The notes under the pieces are model-generated. The model did not search any database. It was not told where the DNA came from and was given only the letters and a program-made list of their open reading frames with translations. Below are positions 1-5,375 of a stretch of 5,375 bases of DNA, piece by piece. Where the stretch lies: assembly GCA_027037705.1 (NCBI GenBank), contig JALVYZ010000013.1:1-5375 (forward strand), read 5' to 3'. Position numbers and translations under genes: made by a program. The stretch comes from a bacterium. GTDB lineage: Bacteria > DYJV01 > JALVYZ01. Every line of letters begins with the position of its first letter. Position 1 is the stretch's first letter.

Positions 1-614
1 GCATCATCTGTCATTAATATTGCATTATATTTTTTAGCTAAAAAATTTATATCTTTCAGAGGTGCAATATCTCCATCCATACTGAAAACTGTATCTGTTA
101 CTATTAGCTTTTTTTTACCTTTTTCTTTTTTTAATAAATCTTCAAGGTTATTTAAATTACAATGCTTATAAATTACTTTTTTTGCCTTTGAAATTCTACA
201 ACCATCAACAATGCTTGCATGATTTAATTCATCAGAATATATAATATCATTCTCACCTGTTAGAGCATCTATGATACCAATATTTGCCATATAGCCAGCA
301 TTAAAAATTAATGCTTTATCTGTACCTTTAAATTTCGCTACTACTTCCTCTAATTCTAAATGAGGACTCATTGTCCCTGTAATTAACCTGGAACCAGTTG
401 AGCCACAACCATATTTCTCAGCATATTCAATTTCTGCTTTTATTAATTCAGGATGACCGCTAAGACCAAGATAATTATTAGAACATAAATTTAATACTTC
501 TTTTCCATTTAAAATTATTTTCTCATCTGGTTTTGAAGAAATATTCCTTAAAAACCTATATCTATTTTTTTGTTTTATTTTGTTTAATTCATCTATTAAA
601 AAATCTATAAGCAT
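1..614 (-). CDS. bioF: 8-amino-7-oxononanoate synthase (KAPA synthase), N-terminal part, cut by window edge
   Basis: PLP-dependent alpha-oxoamine synthase that joins pimeloyl thioester and L-alanine to give 7-keto-8-aminopelargonate, the first step of biotin ring assembly, in the cytosol. I translated 204 full codons from the ATG at 614-612; the frame stays open to the left edge, so the C-terminal part with the PLP lysine is missing. Visible family motifs are SNNYLGL (residues 45-51), a glycine-rich GCGSTGSRLITGT (69-81), DELNHASIVDGCR (128-140, with His132 expected to stack on PLP), TDTVFSMDGDIAPL (173-186) and TDDA at the cut, where the PLP-binding Asp-x-x-His begins. An in-frame stop lies at 624-626, so the ATG is the only sensible start. 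No Shine-Dalgarno is visible before it. It begins 19 bp after bioB, which favours BioF over the related 2-amino-3-ketobutyrate CoA ligase. That alternative cannot be excluded without the C-terminus. Confidence 0.9.
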   Translation of the reverse strand, partial: MLIDFLIDELNKIKQKNRYRFLRNISSKPDEKIILNGKEVLNLCSNNYLGLSGHPELIKAEIEYAEKYGCGSTGSRLITGTMSPHLELEEVVAKFKGTDKALIFNAGYMANIGIIDALTGENDIIYSDELNHASIVDGCRISKAKKVIYKHCNLNNLEDLLKKEKGKKKLIVTDTVFSMDGDIAPLKDINFLAKKYNAILMTDD

Positions 615-633
615 TGTTATTTTTTACTTTATT

Positions 634-1554
634 TTATTGTAAGTCAATTTTTAATTCTAAATCATTTATCATTTCAAAGTCATCTTCTATTTTTCTACCT
701 TTTGTTGTTAAATAATTTCCAATCATTACTCCATTAGCACCAGCAGAAAAAATTAAAGGTTGTAATTGTCTTAAATTATATTCCCTTCCTCCACAAATCC
801 TTATATCTTTATTTGGAAAATTAATTCTAAAAAATGCTATTATTTTTAAACATTCTATAGGTGTAAGTTCATTTTTATTTTCAAGTGGTGTCCCTTTTAT
901 TGGTGTTAAAAAATTTATTGGCAATGAATCAACATCAAGTTTTTTTAGAGTTTCAGCAAGCTCAATTCTGTGTTCCCAGCTTTCTCCAAGTCCAAAAATA
1001 CCACAAGAGCAAGTATAAAAACCCATCTCTTTTGCTGCTTCAACCATTTTTATATCTTCTTCATAGTTATGAGTGGTGCAAATTTTTGGGAAAAATGACC
1101 GAGAAGTTTCTAAATTGTGATGAAATCCAGTTACCCCAGCCTCTTTCAATTCTTTTAAAAATCCTTTTTCTACTATCCCAATAGAAACACAACATTTTAA
1201 AGAAGTTTCTTTCCTTATTAATTCAATTGCCTCTAAAATTTTTCTCTTTTCTTCCTTAGTTTTAATTCCTTTTCCACTTGTAACAATTGAAAATCTTTCT
1301 GATTTTTTATCTAATTTTTTAGCAAATTCTAAAATTTCTTCTGAAGATTTTAAAGAAAAAGTCTCTATATCTGTTTTGTAAAATGAAGATTGGGCACAAA
1401 AAGCACAATTCTCTGAACATTTTCCAGATTTTGCATTAATAATTGAACATGTTTTAATTTCACTTTTTCCAATTTTTTCTTTTATCTTTTCAATTTCATA
1501 AAAAATTTTGAATAATTCTTTTCTATTAGCTTTTTTAATTGAATCAATCTCCAA
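634..1554 (-). CDS. bioB: Biotin synthase, radical SAM enzyme, probable anaerobe (Type II-like) variant
   Basis: Last step of biotin synthesis: inserts sulfur into dethiobiotin by radical SAM chemistry. The 306-residue protein has the SAM-cluster motif CSENCAFC (Cys46, Cys50, Cys53), then YKT (59-61), HHNLETS (145-151), GIFGLGE (185-191), NFLTPIKGTPLE (214-225) and IRICGGRE (251-258), all diagnostic of BioB. Compared from memory with E. coli BioB, Cys122, Cys182 and Arg252 match the auxiliary-cluster ligands Cys128, Cys188 and Arg260, but the Cys97 position is Ser89 (ERFSIVTSG). Extra cysteines sit at 121, 184 and 254. This fits the BioB type reported for obligate anaerobes with an auxiliary 4Fe-5S cluster; that placement is inference. 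It is shorter than E. coli BioB (346 aa), lacking its C-terminal tail. The start is TTG at 1554-1552, supported by a strong Shine-Dalgarno seven bases upstream, and it overlaps the end of pilB by 11 bp. Confidence 0.96.
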   Translation of the reverse strand: MEIDSIKKANRKELFKIFYEIEKIKEKIGKSEIKTCSIINAKSGKCSENCAFCAQSSFYKTDIETFSLKSSEEILEFAKKLDKKSERFSIVTSGKGIKTKEEKRKILEAIELIRKETSLKCCVSIGIVEKGFLKELKEAGVTGFHHNLETSRSFFPKICTTHNYEEDIKMVEAAKEMGFYTCSCGIFGLGESWEHRIELAETLKKLDVDSLPINFLTPIKGTPLENKNELTPIECLKIIAFFRINFPNKDIRICGGREYNLRQLQPLIFSAGANGVMIGNYLTTKGRKIEDDFEMINDLELKIDLQ

Positions 1555-3262
1555 TAGTTGCCCTCCCTACTTCCTCAAGAGTAGTTATCCCCTGTTTAAC
1601 CTTTAAAAGTCCAGCTTCTCTTAATGTTTTCATTCCTTCTTTTATTGCCACTTGTTGAATTTGATATGCTGTACCTCCCTTATTAATTAATTCTTTAATA
1701 TCTTGAGATACTTTTAAAACTTCATACAAAGCTGTTCTTCCTTTATAACCTGTACCATTACACTCTTCACAACCTTTTCCTTTAAAAACTTTAAAATCAT
1801 CTACTTCTTCCTCTTCTACTCCCATTGATATTAAAGCTTTTTTCTCAATTTTTACTTCTTCTTTGCAATTTAAGCATATTTTTCTTACTAATCTTTGTGC
1901 CACAATGAGCAATAAAGAAGTACTTACTAAGAAAGGCTCTATCCCCATATCAACAAGTCTAACAATTGTACTTGATGCATCATTTGTATGTAAAGTTGAA
2001 AGAACTAAATGACCTGTTAAAGCTGCTTTAACTGCTATTTCAGCTGTTTCAAGGTCTCTTATCTCTCCAAGTAAAATAATATCAGGGTCCTGTCTTAAAA
2101 ATGACCTTAATGCAGTAGCAAATGTTAAACCAATATCTTCTCTAATATTAACTTGATTTATTCCCTCAATGTTATATTCCACAGGATCTTCTGCTGTGGA
2201 AATATTAACATCAGGTTTATTAAGTTCAGATAAAGCAGAATATAAAGTTGTTGTTTTTCCACTTCCAGTTGGTCCAGTAACCAATATCATTCCATAAGGT
2301 TTATTTATAACTTCTCTAAAAACTCTTAATTCCCTTTCTTCAAATCCCAATGTTTTTAAATCTAATTTTAACGATGATTTATCAAGAATTCTCATAACCA
2401 CTTTTTCACCAAAAATAGTTGGAAGTGTTGACACTCTTATATCAATTTCTTTATTATCTTGTAGTTTTATTTTAATTCTCCCATCCTGAGGGATTCTTCT
2501 TTCAGCAATATCTAAATGAGACATTATTTTTATTCTTGAAACAATAGCATTTTTTAACTTTAATGGAGGTGTGAAAAATTCATGTAAAATTCCATCTATT
2601 CTATATCTTATTCTCAATTTTTTCTCATAAGGTTCAATATGAATATCACTTGCCTCTTTTCTAACAGCATCAGCAATTATGTAATTAACAAATCTTATAA
2701 TTGGTGCTTTCTGAGATTCTTCTTGAATAGATGATAAATCTATATCCTCATCTTCTTCTATATAATCTATACCCTCTAAATTAAGATTCAAATCATCGAC
2801 TTCTAAAATTCCTTCACCTGTTTCAAGTTCTTCAATAACTTTATCAATTCCTGAGGGTGTAGCAATAGCAATGTCAATATTATAATTTGTATAAAATCTA
2901 ATATCTGCAATTGCATTTAGATCAGTTGGGTCTTCCATTGCAACAATTAAAATATTACCATTTCTTTCTATTGGAACAGCTCTATATTTTTTTATCATAC
3001 TTAATGGTAATATCTCTAAAATCTCGTCAGGAATTTTATATTTTTTAAGATTAACAAAAGGGATCCCCATTTTATCACTAAAAGCCTTGACTAATTCTTC
3101 TTCGGAAATGAATCCTTTTTCTATTAAAATTTTAATTAATTTATCCTTATATCCTCTTTGTTCACATTCTTTAAATGCTATTTTAAGTTGTTCTTTAGAA
3201 ATTAAACCTTGCTCTACTAAAATTCTTCCAATTTTATCCTGTATTCTAATTACTTTTTTCAT
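1544..3262 (-). CDS. pilB: Type IV pilus assembly (PilB/GspE family) ATPase
   Basis: Cytoplasmic hexameric ATPase of the secretion superfamily that powers pilin (or pseudopilin) polymerisation through an inner-membrane PilC/GspF protein. The 572 residues hold two MshEN-like helical motifs (about 10-33 and 41-64), the rest of the T2SSE N-domain to about 147, an acidic linker (about 148-185), the N2 domain (ASDIHIEPYE, 204-213; RRIPQDGRI, 255-263), Walker A GPTGSGKTT (330-338), the Asp box AEDPVEY (357-363), Walker B DPDIILLGEIRD (392-403), the His box GHLVLSTLHTNDA (417-429), and a tetracysteine zinc site (Cys463, Cys466, Cys498, Cys501). PPLKLKNAI (232-240) is more like PilB than GspE, so pilB is preferred, but GspE is possible. 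Length is normal and all catalytic motifs are intact. The ATG sits in an ATGA overlap with the aroE stop, with AGGA at 3273-3270. No pilC, pilT or pilin gene is in the window. Confidence 0.93.
   Translation of the reverse strand: MKKVIRIQDKIGRILVEQGLISKEQLKIAFKECEQRGYKDKLIKILIEKGFISEEELVKAFSDKMGIPFVNLKKYKIPDEILEILPLSMIKKYRAVPIERNGNILIVAMEDPTDLNAIADIRFYTNYNIDIAIATPSGIDKVIEELETGEGILEVDDLNLNLEGIDYIEEDEDIDLSSIQEESQKAPIIRFVNYIIADAVRKEASDIHIEPYEKKLRIRYRIDGILHEFFTPPLKLKNAIVSRIKIMSHLDIAERRIPQDGRIKIKLQDNKEIDIRVSTLPTIFGEKVVMRILDKSSLKLDLKTLGFEERELRVFREVINKPYGMILVTGPTGSGKTTTLYSALSELNKPDVNISTAEDPVEYNIEGINQVNIREDIGLTFATALRSFLRQDPDIILLGEIRDLETAEIAVKAALTGHLVLSTLHTNDASSTIVRLVDMGIEPFLVSTSLLLIVAQRLVRKICLNCKEEVKIEKKALISMGVEEEEVDDFKVFKGKGCEECNGTGYKGRTALYEVLKVSQDIKELINKGGTAYQIQQVAIKEGMKTLREAGLLKVKQGITTLEEVGRATIGD
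1561..1568 (-). promoter_or_regulatory. Strong Shine-Dalgarno deciding the TTG start of bioB
   Basis: On the minus strand the sequence reads AGGGAGGG, then seven bases, then TTG. The GGAGG core is at 1566-1562. It lies within the last codons of pilB. No in-frame ATG sits nearby in bioB, so this site is what fixes the TTG start. A strong ribosome site in front of a weak start codon, inside the preceding gene, fits coupled translation of pilB and bioB. Confidence 0.85.
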
Positions 3263-4071
3263 TTTAACATCCTAAAAATTTTTTTTATTAATTCAGGTTT
3301 AATTATTACTTCGTACCAAAATTCAAAACTTTTAATAGCTTGATAAATTAACATTGATAATCCATTTATTGATTTAAATCCATAAGATTTTGCCTTTTTT
3401 ACAAATGGAGTATCTAAATAAATTACATCAAAAAAGCAACATTCTTTTTTAAATTTTTTAAAATCTATCTCCAATGTCTCTCCATTCAATCCAACTGGAG
3501 TGGAATTTATGACAAGGTCTATTTTTTCTAAATCTTTAGGTGCTCCAATTTCTATTTTTTCATTTTTAAAAAAATTTTTTATTTTTTTTGCATTAGATAA
3601 TGTTCTATTAATGACATAAATCTTTTTAACTTCATTGATTAATGAATAAATAATTGATTTTGCAGTCGCTCCTGCTCCATAAATTAATATATTTTTATTA
3701 GAAAAAGAAAAGTTTAATTCATTTTCAACAGCTAGTTTAAAACCTAAAAAATCTGTATTTGTAGCTTTAATATTCCCATTTTCAAATTTTAAACAATTTA
3801 CAGCTCCTAAGCTTTGAAATTTATTTTCTACAATAATTGCCGCCCATTCTTTATATGGAATTGTAATATTAACTCCTTTAAAATTTGAAATTTTTGAAAG
3901 ATTAGTTATAAAATTTTGAAATTCTTTTTTTGAAAGTTTTACATTAAATGGGATATATATCCCATTTATTTTAAACTCTTTAAAAAGATAATTATGGATT
4001 TTTGGAGATAATGTATGAGAAATTGGGTATCCAATTAATCCACAAATTTTTGTGCTTCCATCAATGTCCAT
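3259..4071 (-). CDS. aroE: Shikimate dehydrogenase (NADP-dependent)
   Basis: Reduces 3-dehydroshikimate to shikimate with NADPH, the fourth step of the chorismate pathway, in the cytosol. The 270 residues match the usual length. The substrate domain shows GYPISHTLSPKIHN (14-27), NITIPYKE (68-75) with catalytic Lys74, GAVN (89-92) and NTDFLGF (105-111) with catalytic Asp107. The Rossmann domain shows YGAGATAKS (131-139) and NRT (155-157), the latter typical of NADP preference, then NSTPVGL (189-195) and NGLSMLIYQA (236-245) with substrate-contacting Gln244. Small departures: Thr20 replaces the first Ser of the usual HSxSP, the stretch from Lys74 to GAVN is about three residues short, and YNP near 218 is replaced by YLDTP. 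The ATG at 4071-4069 follows AAGGAA by nine bases. Gene lies 13 bp after the aminotransferase, and its TGA shares four bases with the pilB ATG. Confidence 0.95.
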   Translation of the reverse strand: MDIDGSTKICGLIGYPISHTLSPKIHNYLFKEFKINGIYIPFNVKLSKKEFQNFITNLSKISNFKGVNITIPYKEWAAIIVENKFQSLGAVNCLKFENGNIKATNTDFLGFKLAVENELNFSFSNKNILIYGAGATAKSIIYSLINEVKKIYVINRTLSNAKKIKNFFKNEKIEIGAPKDLEKIDLVINSTPVGLNGETLEIDFKKFKKECCFFDVIYLDTPFVKKAKSYGFKSINGLSMLIYQAIKSFEFWYEVIIKPELIKKIFRMLK

Positions 4072-4080
4072 TTTTTATAT

Positions 4081-4086
4081 TTCCTT
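4081..4086 (-). promoter_or_regulatory. Shine-Dalgarno of aroE overlapping the aminotransferase stop codon
   Basis: AAGGAA on the minus strand, nine bases before the aroE ATG. Its first two bases are the last two of the TAA stop (4087-4085) of the upstream aminotransferase gene. Ribosomes finishing that gene therefore sit on the aroE initiation site. Confidence 0.65.
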
Positions 4087-5248
4087 AACTATTTAGCTTT
4101 CTCAACCTTCTTATAGCATTTTCTAATGTTTCCATCTTTTTGCAAAAACAAAACCTAATGTATTTGCTTTTCTCAGGATTTCCATCTGAAAAAAAACTAC
4201 TACCTGGAACAACTGCAACTCCAATTTCTTTAATTAGATATTCTGTAAACTTTATATCATCATCAAAACCAAAATTATCAAATTTGCACATAATATAATA
4301 TGCACCATGAGGTTCAATACATTTGAAACCAATATGCTTCAAAGCATTGTAAAAAAAATCTTTTCTTTCTTTATAAAAATTTTTTAGTTTACTATAATAC
4401 TCATTACTTTCTGAAATAGCTTTTGCACAAGCTTCTTGCAATGGAGCAGGAGCACCAACAGTTAAAAAATCATGAATTTTTCTAATCCCTTTTGTTATAT
4501 TTTCAGGCGCTAAAATATAACCAACTCTCCATCCTGTAACACTAAAAGTTTTAGAAACTCCACTGATTGTAACAGTTCTATCTTTCATTCCATCCAATGA
4601 AGCAATTGGTATATGCTTTCCTTTATAAACGATATGCTCATAAATCTCATCAGTTATAGCAATTACATCATATTTTTTACAATAATCAGCAATTAAATTT
4701 AATTCACTTTCAGAAAAAACTTTACCAGTAGGATTATGTGGTGAATTAATTATAATTGCTTTTGTTTTTTTATTAAACACTTTATCTAATTTTTCTCTTG
4801 TAATCAAAAAATCAGGACCTGTTAATTGAAGATAAACTGGTTTAGCATCTGAAATAATTGCATCAGGGCCATAATTCTCATAAAATGGTTCAATAACGAT
4901 CACTTCATCACCAGGATTAACTATTCCAAGCATTGTTGATATCATACATTCTGTAGACCCGCAGCATACTGTAATCTCTTTTTCTGGATCATAATCTAAG
5001 TTATAAAATTCTTTATATTTTTTAGACAATGCATGTCTAATTGTTCTTGTTCCCCAGGTTATAGCATATTGATTGTAATCTCTATCAATAAATTCTTTTG
5101 CATATTCTTTTAAAAAATCAGGTGCTGAAAAGTCAGGAAATCCCTGAGCTAAATTTATAGCTTTGTATTGATTTGCAAGTCTCGTCATTTCCCTTATCAC
5201 AGACTCTTCAAACCTGTCTGCTTTTATAGATGGTTTCACTTTAGTCAT
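4085..5248 (-). CDS. Class I/II PLP-dependent aminotransferase (kynurenine/methionine/glutamine transaminase-like)
   Basis: Fold-type I transaminase that moves an amino group between an amino acid and a 2-oxo acid in the cytosol. The 387 residues are full length for the family. Visible motifs: INLAQGFPDF (31-40), YAITWGTRTIR (61-71), CCGSTEC (95-101), SPHNPTGKVF (169-178, Asn172 contacts PLP), ITDEIYEH (198-205, Asp200 and Tyr203), SGVSKTFSVTGWRVGY (229-244, PLP-linking Lys233), HDFLTVGAPAPLQEA (259-273) and YIRFCF (363-368, Arg365 binding the substrate carboxylate). The AQGFPDF, YAITWG and HDFLTVGAPAPLQ blocks resemble the branch containing kynurenine and glutamine transaminases and YbdL-like methionine transaminases. 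Substrate cannot be read from motifs, so no symbol is given. Lying just before aroE it may serve aromatic amino acids, but this is inference; it is not the class III BioA of biotin synthesis. The ATG at 5248-5246 follows AAGGAG by six bases. Confidence 0.93.
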   Translation of the reverse strand: MTKVKPSIKADRFEESVIREMTRLANQYKAINLAQGFPDFSAPDFLKEYAKEFIDRDYNQYAITWGTRTIRHALSKKYKEFYNLDYDPEKEITVCCGSTECMISTMLGIVNPGDEVIVIEPFYENYGPDAIISDAKPVYLQLTGPDFLITREKLDKVFNKKTKAIIINSPHNPTGKVFSESELNLIADYCKKYDVIAITDEIYEHIVYKGKHIPIASLDGMKDRTVTISGVSKTFSVTGWRVGYILAPENITKGIRKIHDFLTVGAPAPLQEACAKAISESNEYYSKLKNFYKERKDFFYNALKHIGFKCIEPHGAYYIMCKFDNFGFDDDIKFTEYLIKEIGVAVVPGSSFFSDGNPEKSKYIRFCFCKKMETLENAIRRLRKLNS

Positions 5249-5254
5249 TTAATG

Positions 5255-5260
5255 CTCCTT
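5255..5260 (-). promoter_or_regulatory. Shine-Dalgarno of the aminotransferase gene
   Basis: AAGGAG on the minus strand, six bases before the ATG at 5248-5246. It is near-consensus and ideally spaced, so it confirms this start. Confidence 0.75.
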
Positions 5261-5286
5261 TTAAGCTGAATATTAAAAATTAATTT

Positions 5287-5317
5287 CTTCTACCTTCCAC
5301 CTTCTGCCTTCAACCTT
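5287..5317 (-). repeat. Degenerate tandem heptanucleotide repeat, four units plus a partial
   Basis: Read on the minus strand after a leading AAG (5317-5315), four consecutive 7-bp units follow: GTTGAAG, then GCAGAAG, then GTGGAAG, then GTAGAAG. The pattern is G-Y-N-GAAG, with GAAG fixed in every unit and changes confined to positions 2 and 3. It fills about half of the gap between the putative upstream stop codon and the aminotransferase start and is much richer in G and C than the flanking DNA. No function is known to me; it may be a copy of a dispersed intergenic repeat or a slippage-born microsatellite. Confidence 0.75.
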
Positions 5318-5375
5318 AATATTTATATTTCTCATAAAATACAAAATCATCAACTTCTTTTCTTTTAGGTGCATT
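5316..5375 (-). CDS. Probable C-terminal end of an upstream gene, unidentified
   Basis: Reading from the right edge on the minus strand, the frame beginning at 5375 gives 19 codons and then TAA at 5318-5316. The peptide is charged and aromatic (contains APKRKEVDDF and ends YEKYKY), which looks like a normal hydrophilic protein tail. It would put the previous gene 67 bp upstream of the aminotransferase and in the same direction. Twenty open codons in AT-rich DNA is weak evidence. A competing frame (5374-5273, beginning with ATG and running through the heptad repeat) is also open. The family cannot be recognised from so little. Confidence 0.35.
   Translation of the reverse strand, partial: NAPKRKEVDDFVFYEKYKY

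Noticed and set aside
885-1184. Open frame of 99 codons on the plus strand
   Set aside because: It lies wholly antisense to bioB, whose motifs are unmistakable; the translation is leucine/glutamine-rich low-complexity with no recognisable domain and no supporting ribosome site.
1760-1876. Tetracysteine insert in pilB as an unusual metal site
   Set aside because: CxxC followed about 30 residues later by CxxC is the standard zinc-binding element of PilB/GspE ATPases.
3087-3275. Open frame of 62 codons on the plus strand
   Set aside because: Antisense to the N-terminus of pilB, Ser/Leu/Ile-rich as expected of a shadow of a Lys/Glu-rich AT-rich gene.
3568-3599. A7/T6/T8 homopolymer runs inside aroE as a phase-variation tract
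   Set aside because: Lys/Phe codons in AT-rich genes give such runs by chance (bioF has a T8 at 109-116 too); the frame is intact and aroE is not a typical phase-variable gene.
5271-5286. AT-only inverted repeat (ATTAA, short loop, TTAAT) as a terminator
   Set aside because: No GC stem and no clear U-tract; stability would be negligible.
5269-5314. Possible promoter before the aminotransferase (TTGAAG at 5313-5308 and TAATAT at 5275-5270 on the minus strand)
   Set aside because: The spacing is about 32 bases, far from 17, and TAATAT-like words are common in such AT-rich DNA.
5273-5374. Short minus-strand frame starting with ATG and running through the heptad repeat (33 codons)
   Set aside because: Part of its sequence is just the translated tandem repeat (VEGRRWKVEE), no ribosome site can be seen at the edge, and the competing frame ending at 5316 gives a more protein-like tail. 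Not fully excluded.
1-5375. CRISPR array, tRNA/rRNA genes, insertion sequence or defence system
   Set aside because: No spaced direct repeats, no tRNA-like or rRNA-like stretches, no transposase motifs or inverted terminal repeats; almost every base is in recognised metabolic or pilus genes.

Overview
The window is strongly AT-rich (by eye about 30 % GC or less; A/T-ending codons and AGA arginines dominate). It carries one tightly packed block of genes, all on the minus strand and transcribed from right to left. It looks like bacterial core-genome DNA from a low-GC organism with type IV pilus or type II secretion machinery. The biotin synthase has the Cys/Ser pattern I associate with strict anaerobes, so an anaerobic bacterium is likely. 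The phylum cannot be fixed from the sequence; an uncultivated candidate phylum is possible but unproven.

Layout in transcription order. At 5375-5316 there is the probable last 19 codons of an upstream gene. A short gap of about 67 bp follows, with a degenerate tandem heptanucleotide repeat (5317-5287). Then come a class I/II PLP aminotransferase (5248-4085), aroE shikimate dehydrogenase (4071-3259), a pilB-type assembly ATPase (3262-1544), bioB biotin synthase (1554-634) and the N-terminal two thirds of bioF (614-1, running off the left edge). Junctions are very tight: a 13-bp gap with the aroE Shine-Dalgarno on the aminotransferase stop, a 4-bp ATGA overlap of aroE and pilB, an 11-bp overlap of pilB and bioB with a TTG start, and a 19-bp gap from bioB to bioF. 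I see no terminator or convincing promoter inside, so the genes are probably one polycistronic unit.

Functionally the unit mixes two biotin steps (BioF makes 7-keto-8-aminopelargonate; BioB closes the thiophane ring), one shikimate step, one amino-acid transamination and a pilus motor. The motor does not belong to the same pathway as its neighbours. The arrangement looks like a packed housekeeping operon rather than one dedicated system.

I found no clear evidence of a new defence, mobile or RNA-based system. The most useful points are the atypical auxiliary-cluster ligands of BioB, the degenerate c-di-GMP-type motifs of the pilus ATPase and its isolated place in a metabolic operon, and the heptad repeat upstream of the aminotransferase.
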